Source: Alistipes sp.
Lineage (GTDB): Bacteria; Bacteroidota; Bacteroidia; Bacteroidales; Rikenellaceae
DNA: 33,065 bases
Assembly: GCA_017381935.1 (NCBI GenBank)
Contig: JAFOBG010000012.1
Location: 1 to 33,065, forward strand
Reading direction: 5' to 3'
The translations under genes were made by a program, and so were the position numbers. The number at the start of each line of letters is the position of its first letter. Position 1 is the first letter of the stretch. Of this stretch, positions 15,975-24,567 are shown one piece after another. Under the pieces are notes generated by a model. The model ran no database searches, was not told where the DNA came from, and saw only the letters and a list, made by a program, of their open reading frames with translations.

Positions 15975-16910
15975 ATGAGTAATCCTATAACCATATCGCT
16001 TATTGCGCCTATATATGGCGTAGAGAGGTATATAGCTCAATTTGCTGACTCGGTGTTGAGTCAGTCATATCCTTATATAGAGTACATATTTGTAAATGAT
16101 GGTACAAAAGATCGCTCTATTGAGATACTTGAGGGCATTATTGAGCAGAGATATAGCCATCGTAAAGAGCAGATTACTATTGTCCATAAAGAGAATGGTG
16201 GCTTGCCGGCAGCACGAAAAACCGGCTTAGAGCATGCTACGGGCGATTATATCTATCATGTCGATTCTGATGATTGGCTTGCAGAGGGCGCAATCGAGAC
16301 AATTGTTAAGACAATAGAGGCGACTAATAGCGATGTTGTATATTTTAACTATGTTAAAGAGTATGAGGGTCGCTCCAAGATAAAGCCACAGCGCTGTTAT
16401 TCAGGCGCTACGAAGTGGGAGTATATTCGTGATATGTACAATCACAAAACTCCGGCGTCGGTGTGGAATAAGTGTATAAAGCGCACACTATATGCAGATT
16501 ATACTATCTATACGCCTAAATACTCCTATGCCGAGGATTGCTATCTTAATGCACAACTTGTTGGCTATGCATCAACTATAACACACATAGATAAGACTCT
16601 GTATCACTATCGAAAGGGTAATCCGAATGCAATTACTCGTCAGGCCTATAGACGTAGGAAGCGAGAGTATGCTCTTAACTTTATGGATTTGTACGAAAAG
16701 TATAGGGATGTGCCGGCAGACAAAAATCCAGTTGCTGTAATATTTGATGATATGCTGATTCAAGCCGGATGGTATTCCATTCTCTATCGTTTAAGACTAT
16801 TTAGAGACTATCCATATCTTGCCCAACAGATTGTTAAAGCAAAAGTGAGAGAGGGTAATGTGTGGCTTGTCGGGCAGTGGATTACAAAACTATATGCACG
16901 GCTTAGATAA
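15975..16910 (+). CDS. Family 2 glycosyltransferase
   Basis: 311 residues. The GT-A fold is clear: TISLIAPIYGVERYIAQFAD at the N-terminus, SYPYIEYIFVNDGTKDRSIE, the KENGGLPAARKTGLEHATGD block and the metal/nucleotide-sugar DxD motif in YHVDSDDWL. The C-terminal 200 residues are basic, ending KLYARLR. The sugar and acceptor cannot be told from sequence. It is probably in an operon with the tagD-like gene, and so is likely to build the glycan that receives glycerol-phosphate. Confidence 0.92.
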   Translation: MSNPITISLIAPIYGVERYIAQFADSVLSQSYPYIEYIFVNDGTKDRSIEILEGIIEQRYSHRKEQITIVHKENGGLPAARKTGLEHATGDYIYHVDSDDWLAEGAIETIVKTIEATNSDVVYFNYVKEYEGRSKIKPQRCYSGATKWEYIRDMYNHKTPASVWNKCIKRTLYADYTIYTPKYSYAEDCYLNAQLVGYASTITHIDKTLYHYRKGNPNAITRQAYRRRKREYALNFMDLYEKYRDVPADKNPVAVIFDDMLIQAGWYSILYRLRLFRDYPYLAQQIVKAKVREGNVWLVGQWITKLYARLR

Positions 16911-16914
16911 CAAA

Positions 16915-16939
16915 AGAAGTGGACTTTTAGTCCACTTCT
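16915..16939. terminator. Bidirectional terminator
   Basis: AGAAGTGGACT (16915-16925) pairs perfectly with AGTCCACTTCT (16929-16939) around TTT, followed by CTTATTTTT on the plus strand and TTTT on the minus strand. It sits between convergent genes. Confidence 0.8.
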
Positions 16940-16940
16940 C

Positions 16941-17819
16941 TTATTTTTCAAACTTCGATTTTTCTGGCAGAGCCCTCTCAAAGGCGCTTAACAGAGTCTC
17001 TCTTAGCTCATTGTAGCGTTCTTCTGAGAGCTGTACGTCATTTACGCAAGTGAGCGTGTGGGTTGGTTTCTCGATAAACTGACGTAACTTGTTTGCTGAG
17101 ACAATGCCTACAGAGAAGTGCTTCTTAGAGAGACGCTCACGAATAATCTTACCTTTGAGATACATGTAGTCAAGGAAGAGATATTGATTTAAATTGTTGC
17201 CTGCTCGTACTCGTGAAATAGACTCTCTAATCTCAGGCTCAACCTTGCTATAAAGCTCAGCACACTCACTTTTAAGCATTGGAGTACAAACATGCTGAGG
17301 ACGAAGGAAGAATAGAGATTGTTTAAGCCCCAATGCCTTACGAGCCACCTTATTTGAGTTGTGGCATATTCGTTTGAACATGTCTGCAACAAACAGATGA
17401 TAGCTCATTCCCAAAACGCCACGGCCATTGCGGAAGAAATCGGTTGCCTTGCAGGGCTTGAGGGGGAATATATCATCGTTAAAATAGAGATACTCTTCGT
17501 CTAATCCCTCTATGCGGTGTAGGTGCATTTCGATAGGGTTACAATTAAATGTAGGTAGATATTCTGCAGGGATAATATCTTTGTGAAGTACAATATTTAC
17601 CTGATTACGGTCAATCCACTCAGGAACCTGACTCTCTTGAGAGACAATAAGGTGCACTTTTCGGATAAAAGGCATATTTTTAGCAATGCCACGAAAAAGA
17701 TACTTAAGAGTTCCCCAATCACGAAAACGTTTCTCAAGAATCGGGGTGTTTGTATATCTTTCATAGTCCTTTTGCCACTCTGGGTCAAGACCATTGACGT
17801 ATGTAATTACTATATCCAT
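16941..17819 (-). CDS. Stealth-family sugar-phosphate transferase
   Basis: 292 residues. The N-terminus IVITYVNGLDPEWQ is the Stealth CR1 motif. CR2 is the long conserved block beginning RFRDWGTLKYLFRGIAKNMP, continuing with IRKVHLIVSQ, VPEWID, LPTFNCNPIEMHLHRIEGL and EEYLYFNDDIFPLKP. The later His-rich/CR3-like part is around LRPQHVCTPMLKSECAELYS. Stealth proteins such as bacterial capsule polymerases transfer hexose-1-phosphate or related units and make phosphodiester-linked polysaccharides. With the two glycerol-phosphate enzymes next door, this gives three phosphodiester-forming functions in one locus. Confidence 0.9.
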   Translation of the reverse strand: MDIVITYVNGLDPEWQKDYERYTNTPILEKRFRDWGTLKYLFRGIAKNMPFIRKVHLIVSQESQVPEWIDRNQVNIVLHKDIIPAEYLPTFNCNPIEMHLHRIEGLDEEYLYFNDDIFPLKPCKATDFFRNGRGVLGMSYHLFVADMFKRICHNSNKVARKALGLKQSLFFLRPQHVCTPMLKSECAELYSKVEPEIRESISRVRAGNNLNQYLFLDYMYLKGKIIRERLSKKHFSVGIVSANKLRQFIEKPTHTLTCVNDVQLSEERYNELRETLLSAFERALPEKSKFEK

Positions 17820-17843
17820 AGATAATTAATATTATACAAAATA

Positions 17844-17874
17844 CAAAGATAGTAAAAAGTATTCATAATCCAAA
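17844..17874 (-). promoter_or_regulatory. Promoter of the Stealth gene
   Basis: On the minus strand TTTG (17874-17871), a 19-bp spacer and TATCTTTG (17851-17844) match the phylum consensus. The ATG follows at 17819. Confidence 0.75.
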
Positions 17875-17942
17875 AAATGTGATTTTTTGAACAATTAGAT
17901 TAGATATTGACGAATTTTAATAGTAAAATTAGAAAAAGTTAC

Positions 17943-17950
17943 TATATTTG
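17943..17950 (+). promoter_or_regulatory. Promoter -7 element of the FHA gene
   Basis: TATATTTG at 17943-17950, 23 bases before the ATG, fits the -7 consensus. No clear -33 element is seen. Confidence 0.55.
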
Positions 17951-17973
17951 TCATATCTCTTAAATATAATTTT

Positions 17974-18519
17974 ATGAAGGTTGTAACAATTGGTAGGCGT
18001 CAGAGTAACGATGTTGTTCTAAATGATAATACAGTGTCAAGAGAGCATTGTAAGATTATTTGCTACGATAACGGAATATGTGAGTTGGTTGATTATAGTA
18101 GCTATGGCACATTTGTAAATGGCTGTAAAGTCAATCAGACAAGTCGAGTATTGTCTTATAGAGATGTGGTTGTTGTTGGTAGTGTTACCATACCGTGGCA
18201 ATCCTATTTTGAGCAAGCGGATCAGCCGACAGTACATCCTGGTATGAAGCCTAACTCTTCAAATCAGAATATGCCTAATTATTATCAGGCGCAACAAACA
18301 TACTATAACCAGGCGGGAGATACACCAATTATAAATATACCAAGCGAGATTAATATTAATAAGTCTTATGTAAATAAGGCCGGCGATGACTTTCGTGTAA
18401 ATTTTAGTAGCAATCTGGGAGATACTATGGGAAGTGCAATCGGTTCAACTTTGGGTTGCTTGGTATCTATCATACTTTGTATAGCCTTTTTGGCAATAAT
18501 CGGATTATTGATCTTTTAG
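17974..18519 (+). CDS. FHA-domain protein with C-terminal membrane anchor
   Basis: 181 residues. Residues 1-75 form a forkhead-associated phosphothreonine-binding domain, with the family motifs GRRQSNDVVLNDNTVSREHC (S22 and H25) and SYGTFVNGCKV. A Gln/Asn/Tyr-rich flexible stretch (about 85-150) follows, and the C-terminus is a single hydrophobic helix (GCLVSIILCIAFLAIIGLLI), with no signal peptide. This gives a tail-anchored protein with the FHA domain in the cytosol, able to recruit threonine-phosphorylated partners to the membrane. No Ser/Thr kinase or phosphatase gene is nearby in the window, so the partner is unknown. Confidence 0.9.
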   Translation: MKVVTIGRRQSNDVVLNDNTVSREHCKIICYDNGICELVDYSSYGTFVNGCKVNQTSRVLSYRDVVVVGSVTIPWQSYFEQADQPTVHPGMKPNSSNQNMPNYYQAQQTYYNQAGDTPIINIPSEININKSYVNKAGDDFRVNFSSNLGDTMGSAIGSTLGCLVSIILCIAFLAIIGLLIF

Positions 18520-18723
18520 GCAATCTGTTGTACAATAAAAATTTGAGCTATGAGTTTTCTACCTCTAAACCTTGGAGGTAACAGGCTTTTACTATGGGTT
18601 TGAGTGTGCTAATTAGCCTTAAGTTTTTGTTGTTTTATTGTTATTTTATTTATAAATTAGCTAATTTTCAACATCAAATGAGAAAAAATTTGTAGTAATT
18701 GTAGCTTTTTAGGATATTTTCGT

Positions 18724-18731
18724 TATTTTTG
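18724..18731 (+). promoter_or_regulatory. Promoter -7 element of the acyltransferase gene
   Basis: TATTTTTG at 18724-18731, 24 bases before the ATG, fits the -7 consensus. The nearest -33-like ATTG is at 18698-18701, 22 bp away, so the match is partial. The rest of the 236-bp gap upstream (18520-18723) is A/T-rich and I see no gene in it. Confidence 0.5.
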
Positions 18732-18755
18732 AGGACGGATTAACAAAAAGTAATT

Positions 18756-20117
18756 ATGGAAAAAAAGCTAAACCCAAGAGATCACTCCCTTTTTTTGAAA
18801 GCATTCCGGAAATACCTGCAATATGTCAATTCCGGGCTCTATTTCCGTAAAGAGCATATTATTGGATTGGAAAACGTGCCTGCAGATGGAACGCCGGTGG
18901 TTGTAGTATCAAACCATCAGAACTGTCTTAATGACCCGTTATGTGTGTGTTTGATGCTTACGGACAGACGAATGAATTTTTTGGCTCGTGCCAATGTATT
19001 CAACAATCCAATCTTTAATAAAGCTCTTCGTGCAATGGGCCTGTTGCCGGCGTATCGCATGAGTCATGAAGGTTTTAATGCTGTTACCAAGAACAAAGTA
19101 ACAATGGATGCTGCCGGTGAGGCGCTAACCGACGGCGAGACTATTATGCTCTACCCTGAGGCCGGCCACCAGGATAAGCGCTGGTTAGGTGTATTCAAAC
19201 TTGGCTATCTTCGTATTGCTTTTGATGCAGCATCAAGAATGGAGTTTAAGCAGGATGTAATGATTCTGCCGTCATGTAACCACTACTCAAATTATTTCCA
19301 TGCTCGAACTGATATGCTTATCAAGTTCGGCAAGCCTATCTCCCTTAAGCCATACTATGAACGTTATCAAGAGGCTCCAAGAGAGACAATGATGGCTGTA
19401 AACAAGATTGTACGAGACCAGATTCAAGAGATGATGTTGCACATCGATGATCTGGAGCACTACGATCAGATCGATTTCTTGCGAGATAATGGATATGGTC
19501 GTAAGTATGCAATTGAGAATGGTTTTAAGTACAACTATCTCCCATCACGTCTGCTCTCAGACCAAAAATTGGTAAATGCTCTGCAGACTGCTTATAGTGA
19601 GCAGCCTGAGCAGATGGAGAAGATTTATAGTGATACAGATTACTTTGTTAAAGAGTTGAAACGACTCAATATCAGAGATTGGCTGTTTATCTCCAATCCA
19701 GGTATTAGAGCACTGTTACTTAGAGCTTTAGGTTTATTGCTTCTCTTGCCGCTATTTATTATCTCGATTATACCGACAGGACTGTTGTTTGTCATTCCTA
19801 AGATATTCCTTAAGAAGTTGATTAAAGACAATATGTTTATCAGTTCATTTAACATTGGTGTAAGTGTCTTTATCTCAGTGCCGATATGTCTTATTATACC
19901 GGTTGTGCTATTATGGATATTCTGCGGGTTCTGGTGGGCTTTAGGTTACTTTATCGCTTTCCCGATAATGTTTATCTTGGCATGGAACTATATGCGAATG
20001 TTCTGGAAGTTTGTAGGAACATACCTGTTTGTAGCTAAGAAGAATCGTTCTAAGATTCAAGAACTTAAAGCATTGCGTGCAAGTATTTTTGAACGTCTGG
20101 ATAACATTCTTAAATAG
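18756..20117 (+). CDS. Membrane-bound glycerolipid acyltransferase (PlsC/LPLAT superfamily)
   Basis: 453 residues. The acyltransferase domain is in the first 230: block I VVVSNHQNCLNDPLCVCL with an HX5D arrangement, as in the GPAT/DHAPAT branch (classical PlsC has HX4D), block II around NFLARANVFNNP, and block III LYPEAGHQDKRWLGVFKLGY. After a charged helical stretch, about four membrane segments follow (for example LLLRALGLLLLLPLFIISII and IPVVLLWIFCGFWWALGYFI). The C-terminus is cytosolic and basic. It probably acylates glycerol-phosphate or a lysophospholipid, but the exact acceptor is uncertain. Confidence 0.88.
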   Translation: MEKKLNPRDHSLFLKAFRKYLQYVNSGLYFRKEHIIGLENVPADGTPVVVVSNHQNCLNDPLCVCLMLTDRRMNFLARANVFNNPIFNKALRAMGLLPAYRMSHEGFNAVTKNKVTMDAAGEALTDGETIMLYPEAGHQDKRWLGVFKLGYLRIAFDAASRMEFKQDVMILPSCNHYSNYFHARTDMLIKFGKPISLKPYYERYQEAPRETMMAVNKIVRDQIQEMMLHIDDLEHYDQIDFLRDNGYGRKYAIENGFKYNYLPSRLLSDQKLVNALQTAYSEQPEQMEKIYSDTDYFVKELKRLNIRDWLFISNPGIRALLLRALGLLLLLPLFIISIIPTGLLFVIPKIFLKKLIKDNMFISSFNIGVSVFISVPICLIIPVVLLWIFCGFWWALGYFIAFPIMFILAWNYMRMFWKFVGTYLFVAKKNRSKIQELKALRASIFERLDNILK

Positions 20118-20125
20118 TTAATAGG

Positions 20126-20164
20126 AACGGTTTTTTGCAGATTAGGCAGAAAACCGTTTTTTAT
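20126..20164 (+). terminator. Intrinsic terminator after the acyltransferase gene
   Basis: A 13-bp stem (20126-20138 with 20146-20158, core AACGGTTTT, one G-U pair) around AGATTAG is followed by TTTTTT. It ends only about 10 bases before the ATG of the next gene on the same strand. Confidence 0.82.
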
Positions 20165-20174
20165 AATACAGTAT

Positions 20175-20927
20175 ATGAAAAGAGCAATTATAATTGGGGC
20201 GAGCTCCGGTATAGGAGAGCAGATAGCAAGAGATTTGGCTGAGCAGGGTTGGACACTCGGCATTGCTGCTCGACGTGTTGAGGCTTTAGAGACAATTCAA
20301 AATGATTATGGTGCTGATAGAGTCTTTATTGAGCAGATAGATGTTAATGAGCCTATGGCAACAGAGGCTTTAGACCGATTGGTAGCCAAAGTCGCTGCCC
20401 CTGACCTATTTTTCTACGCTTCAGGCTTAGGAGGGCAGAATCCACAACTGGAAGAGAGTCTTGAATTACGTATAGTAAAGACAAATTGTGAAGGCATGGT
20501 GCGAGTTGTTGACCATTTTCTCAATTATGTCAAGCAGGAGAGCCGCTATACTGTAAAACATAAAGCTCATATTGCCGTAATAACCTCTGTAGCAGGTACT
20601 GCCGGTATTGGAACGGCTCCAGCCTATTCTGCTTCAAAGAAGATGCAGAGTACATACATATCAGCACTTGCACAACTTTGTCGCATGAAAAAGACGCCTG
20701 TTGTCTTCAGCGATATACGCCCCGGATTTGTAGATACGGCAATTCTTAATCCGAATAAGCACTATCCAATGTGTATGTCTCGCCAAAAAGCTTCTAAGTG
20801 TATCTTGAAAGGACTTAAACGTAGGCGTAGGGTGATAATATTCGACTGGCGATTTGTCTGTCTCGTTGCCTTTTGGAATCTTATTCCAAGATGGCTCTGG
20901 GAGCGCCTAACATTTGTGAAGAATTAA
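20175..20927 (+). CDS. Short-chain dehydrogenase/reductase
   Basis: 250 residues with a classical SDR Rossmann fold: IIIGASSGIGEQIA with the GxxxGxG dinucleotide motif at 8-14, an Arg pair (AARR) after the second strand favouring NADP(H), a variant of the NAG motif at YASGLGG, and the catalytic triad S138 (ITSVAG), Y151 and K155 (YSASKK). The C-terminal 35 residues are basic and hydrophobic (RRRRVIIFDWRFVCLVAFWN), suggesting membrane association. The substrate is unknown. It follows the acyltransferase after 57 bases with a terminator between, so its expression may depend on readthrough. Confidence 0.92.
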   Translation: MKRAIIIGASSGIGEQIARDLAEQGWTLGIAARRVEALETIQNDYGADRVFIEQIDVNEPMATEALDRLVAKVAAPDLFFYASGLGGQNPQLEESLELRIVKTNCEGMVRVVDHFLNYVKQESRYTVKHKAHIAVITSVAGTAGIGTAPAYSASKKMQSTYISALAQLCRMKKTPVVFSDIRPGFVDTAILNPNKHYPMCMSRQKASKCILKGLKRRRRVIIFDWRFVCLVAFWNLIPRWLWERLTFVKN

Positions 20928-20954
20928 GCATGTTCTGATTTGTTTCCAAAAGAG

Positions 20955-21001
20955 AAGCTATCCATGGTTTTAAGTAATTTTGACCGTGGATAGCTTTTTT
21001 T
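20955..21001. terminator. Terminator between SDR and SulP genes
   Basis: AAGCTATCCATGG (20955-20967) pairs with CCGTGGATAGCTT (20984-20996), one G-U pair, followed by a T run. It separates convergent genes. Confidence 0.8.
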
Positions 21002-21039
21002 GTTTTACTCAGTTCCAAACTGAGAACAGAGGGACGGCT

Positions 21040-22725
21040 CTATTGTAGTTCGCTTGCACGAGTTAGAGCTTTGTGAATATGGTCGAGAACATTCTCTTTG
21101 CCTACCATTGCAACGATTCCGGATCTGTTAAGAGAACGATATACCGTTTCGTTTACGCCTGAGAGAATCACTTTGTGTCCACTCTCTAATGAGGCAGAAA
21201 TGAAAATTTCAAGGTTGTGCAATCCTGTAGCGTCAATAAATGAGACTTTGCGCATACGGATAATTCGTATCTTGGCATTTGAACGGTTGCGAGCCATCTC
21301 TTCAAACTTATTTGCCACACCGAAGAAGAATGGGCCGTCGATTTCGAATACCTCTGTAAATGGAGGAATTGTAAGTCTCTCATCATCAGCCTCTCCGTCG
21401 TGGTGAACCTCAAGCTCGTCATTGATAACAGAGATGCTTGTATTCTCCATAATACGGCGCATGAAAAGAACTACTGCCAATACAAGGCCAATCTCGATGG
21501 CAATTGTCAGGTCGAATATCACTGTCAGAATAAGGGTGGTAAAGAGTACCACTATATCTGAGCGAGACTGACGGCACATAGAGCGAATTGTTCTCCAACC
21601 ACTCATGTTGTATGATACCATAATAAGCACACCAGCAAGGCAAGGCATTGGAATAGCACCTACCAAAGAGCCCAAAAGGAGTAATACTAAGAGTAGTACT
21701 ACGGTGTGTACTATACCAGCAATAGGAGTTCTACCTCCATTGTTGATATTTGCCATTGTTCGTGCAATTGCACCTGTTGCAGGGATACCGCCGAAGAATG
21801 GAACGACAATATTGGCAATACCCTGACCAATCAACTCTGTATTTGAGTTGTGTCTATCTCCAATTACACCATCGGCAACCATGGCAGAGAGTAGCGACTC
21901 TATTGCACCTAACATAGCAATTGTAAAGGCTACCGGAAGTAGCGATTGCATGGTAGAGAAGATTGTTTCACTTTCAGGGATGGCAGGGATTCGCCACTCT
22001 GGCAGTCCTGAAGGGAGGGTATAGAGGTCTCCGATAGTTGCAATAGATGTAATACCGGCAAAACGCTCAAGTAACCAACAGATTGTTGTCATGATGACAA
22101 TTGCCAAGAGTGAGCCAGGAATTTTCTTTGAGAATCGAGGCGTATAGACAATAATCAAGATGCTCAAAATGCCCACAGCAAAAGCCCACCAGTTGATATT
22201 ACCGATATTATGGAAGTAGCAAATCCACTTGTCGATAAAGTTAGCAGGAACATCGGCTATGTTCATGCCAAATAGGTCATTCATCTGTGTAGAGAAGATT
22301 GTAATTGCAATACCGCCTGTAAATCCTACAATGATAGGGTATGGCATAAACTTAATTACGCTACCTAAGCGGAAAATACCCATCAATACGAGTATCACTC
22401 CGGCCATAATTGTAGCAATAGCCAGTCCGCCGACGCCAAATTCTTGGATAATACCATATATTATCACAATAAATGCGCCTGTAGGGCCGCCAATCTGTAC
22501 TTTAGAGCCTCCAAAAACAGAGATTAGCAGGCCTGCGATAATTGCAGTTACTAAACCCTCTGTCGGGCCTACACCTGAGGCAATACCAAATGCAATGGCA
22601 AGTGGAATTGCAACAATTCCGACAATAATGCCGGCCATTAAGTCCTTAGAAAACTGAGTTTTGTTGTAACTCTTGAGTGTAGAGAACAACTTTGGACGGA
22701 AATCAATCGAAAATCGAGAATCCAT
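21040..22725 (-). CDS. SulP-family anion transporter with STAS domain
   Basis: 561 residues. About the first 425 residues are the SLC26/SulP membrane domain, with the signature KDLMAGIIVGIVAIPLAIAF, GSKVQIGGPTGAFIVIIYGI and the EL-GQGIANIVVPFFGGIPAT segment. The C-terminal STAS domain (about 445-555) contains FFFGVANKFEEM and RMRKVSFIDATGLHNLEIFI, where the Ser often phosphorylated in anti-sigma antagonists is Thr. SulP proteins carry sulfate, bicarbonate or other anions into the cell; the substrate here cannot be assigned. It stands alone, convergent with the SDR gene. Confidence 0.93.
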   Translation of the reverse strand: MDSRFSIDFRPKLFSTLKSYNKTQFSKDLMAGIIVGIVAIPLAIAFGIASGVGPTEGLVTAIIAGLLISVFGGSKVQIGGPTGAFIVIIYGIIQEFGVGGLAIATIMAGVILVLMGIFRLGSVIKFMPYPIIVGFTGGIAITIFSTQMNDLFGMNIADVPANFIDKWICYFHNIGNINWWAFAVGILSILIIVYTPRFSKKIPGSLLAIVIMTTICWLLERFAGITSIATIGDLYTLPSGLPEWRIPAIPESETIFSTMQSLLPVAFTIAMLGAIESLLSAMVADGVIGDRHNSNTELIGQGIANIVVPFFGGIPATGAIARTMANINNGGRTPIAGIVHTVVLLLVLLLLGSLVGAIPMPCLAGVLIMVSYNMSGWRTIRSMCRQSRSDIVVLFTTLILTVIFDLTIAIEIGLVLAVVLFMRRIMENTSISVINDELEVHHDGEADDERLTIPPFTEVFEIDGPFFFGVANKFEEMARNRSNAKIRIIRMRKVSFIDATGLHNLEIFISASLESGHKVILSGVNETVYRSLNRSGIVAMVGKENVLDHIHKALTRASELQ

Positions 22726-22771
22726 AATATATTTAAGTTTGTGTTGAATATCTAACCTAACCTTGAGGGGG

Positions 22772-22779
22772 CAAAGATA
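22772..22779 (-). promoter_or_regulatory. Promoter -7 element of the SulP gene
   Basis: TATCTTTG on the minus strand (22779-22772), 46 bases before the ATG, fits the -7 consensus. No clear -33 element is visible. Confidence 0.6.
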
Positions 22780-23089
22780 GTAAAAAAGGATGAATCTGAA
22801 AACATGTTGTTCAAAACTTCATTAAAAGGAGTTGTTGTCTTGCGAATTTTATTCCGTTTATAGATAATTATACATAATTTATTCATTATTTATGGTGTTT
22901 GAAAAAATTCTTCTGTGATGTTTTGTTTGTGATACTTTTAGTAGTGAATAGTGTAAAAAGGTTTAAAAAGCGGTAAAAATAAGGGGCTATTTTGTCTTTT
23001 TTTGACAAATGTATATCCCTGATAATGTGTAAAATAGATGTTCAATAATGGGTAGGGGAAGAGATATAGGATAAAAAAAACACAAAAAA
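22780..23089. other. A/T-rich intergenic stretch without a gene
   Basis: This is the spacer between the divergent SulP and ompA-like promoters. It is very A/T-rich with many homopolymer runs. I find no convincing ORF, RNA or repeat in it. Its length and composition could accommodate upstream control of the strong promoter at 23090-23121. Confidence 0.5.
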
Positions 23090-23121
23090 TTTGTTCTATA
23101 AAATATTTTTTGCTATTTTTG
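23090..23121 (+). promoter_or_regulatory. Promoter of the ompA-lipoprotein operon
   Basis: TTTG at 23090-23093, a 20-bp spacer and TATTTTTG at 23114-23121 match the consensus exactly. Transcription should start near 23128, leaving a leader of about 150 nt. The leader begins with a small perfect hairpin, GTATAG-TCT-CTATAC (23134-23148), followed by GTTTTT. Confidence 0.78.
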
Positions 23122-23276
23122 CACATAAAATCTGTATAGTCTCTATACGTTTTTGGGGATATTGGGTTCATTTGTGTTGTAGATAAAAATGGGTTTGAAA
23201 CTCGGAAATGAGGGATGAAGCAGATTATAGTAGAGTGCAAAACAGAATTTAAATACAAATTAATTAAAACAAGAGT

Positions 23277-24494
23277 ATGAAAATCAAACATTTAGCTCTT
23301 TCGGTTGCAATGTTGCTTTGCGGCATTAGCGCATCAGCCGGAAATCCTCAGAGCAAAACGGATCCTTCTGTAGAGTTCCGTCCACACTGGGATATCCAGC
23401 TTCAGGGAGGCGCTGCCTACACATTGGGCGAGACCTCTAATTTCGGTGAGCTCGTTTCACCAGCTCTCTTCCTTTCTACCAATTATAAGTTCCACCACGC
23501 AATGGGTGTGCGTTTTGGTCTTGGTGGTTGGCAGGGTAAAGGTGCCTTGGTATTGCGAGACGCTAACTATGCATTCAAATTTATGCAGCTTAATGCAGAC
23601 TACAAGCTTGACATAAGCTCGCTTATCGGCGGCTTTAATCACAAGCGTGTATGTAGTGTTTATGCATTTGCTGGTGCAGGTTTGATGTATGGATTTAACA
23701 ATGATGCAGCAAATGCACTTGCTGCAGGTTCAGAGGATTGGGCAGTTGAGCTTGAGTACTTGTGGGATTCAAAGCTTTTCGTTGCTGGTCGTCTTGGTTT
23801 GGGTGCTGATTTCCGTGTAAGCGATCGCTTCACTCTTAACCTTGAGGCTAATACAAACATTCTCTCTGATAAGTTCAACTCAAAGAAGGCTGAGAATGTT
23901 GACTGGCAGTTCAACTTGCTTGCCGGCGTATCTTATCGCTTTGGTAAGAACCATCAGGTTTCTCAGGTATGGCTTGATCAGAAGGCTGCCGAGGAGGCTG
24001 CTCGCATAGCTGCTGAGAAGGCTGAGAAGGCTCGTCTTGAGGCTGAGAGAGCAGAGGCTGCTCGTTTGGCTGCAGAGAAGGCAGAGAAGGAGCGTATTGC
24101 TGCTGAGCAGGCTAAGGCTGCTGAGGCTGCACGTGTAGCTGCTGAGCATGCTGCTCACATTGCTGCTATCAACAAGGAGCACTCTGAGAATGTATTCTTT
24201 ACTATCGGCTCTGCTTATATTAATAAGAAGGAGGCTGCTAAGATTAAGAAGCTCTCTGAGTGGCTTAAGGCAAATGAGAAGTACTCTGTTGACATCGTTG
24301 GTTACGCTGACGCTGCTACCGGTACTCCAAAGATTAACCTTGAGATCTCTAAGCGTCGTGCTGAGAACGTACGTAAGGCTCTGATTGCAAATGGTGTTGC
24401 TGAGAATCGTATCGTTATGGATCACAAGGGCGATACAGTTCAGCCATTTGAGAAGATCGAGGATAACCGTGTTGTAATTTGTACTCTTGAGTAA
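23277..24494 (+). CDS. OmpA-family outer membrane protein
   Basis: 405 residues. A signal peptide (MKIKHLALSVAMLLCGISAS, cleavage near residue 22) is followed by an eight-strand-type beta barrel (about 33-222, alternating strands such as GVRFGLGGWQ and FNLLAGVSYRFGK). Residues 234-298 form an uninterrupted Ala/Glu/Lys/Arg-rich helix. The OmpA C-terminal domain (305-402) starts FFTIGSAYINKKEA and keeps the two peptidoglycan-binding residues, D345 in VGYADAATG and R361 in LEISKRRAENV. It anchors the outer membrane to peptidoglycan. The long charged helix between barrel and domain is unusual in length and resembles the coiled coil of the next gene's product. The gap to that gene is 73 bases with no terminator, so they are probably co-transcribed. 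Confidence 0.93.
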   Translation: MKIKHLALSVAMLLCGISASAGNPQSKTDPSVEFRPHWDIQLQGGAAYTLGETSNFGELVSPALFLSTNYKFHHAMGVRFGLGGWQGKGALVLRDANYAFKFMQLNADYKLDISSLIGGFNHKRVCSVYAFAGAGLMYGFNNDAANALAAGSEDWAVELEYLWDSKLFVAGRLGLGADFRVSDRFTLNLEANTNILSDKFNSKKAENVDWQFNLLAGVSYRFGKNHQVSQVWLDQKAAEEAARIAAEKAEKARLEAERAEAARLAAEKAEKERIAAEQAKAAEAARVAAEHAAHIAAINKEHSENVFFTIGSAYINKKEAAKIKKLSEWLKANEKYSVDIVGYADAATGTPKINLEISKRRAENVRKALIANGVAENRIVMDHKGDTVQPFEKIEDNRVVICTLE

Positions 24495-24567
24495 TTTACA
24501 CCATATTTATATATAGAAGAATTGGATTCTAAATAAATTATTTTTTAACAATTAAATTTTTACAATT

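Noticed and set aside
20118-20174. Separate promoter for the SDR gene in the gap
   Set aside because: The 57-base gap is filled by the terminator, and no TAnnTTTG element is present.
22938-23291. 117-residue minus-strand frame in the gap before the ompA-like gene
   Set aside because: It overlaps the consensus promoter and the start of the ompA-like gene, is Phe/Leu/Tyr-rich as expected from A/T-rich noncoding DNA, and has no motif.
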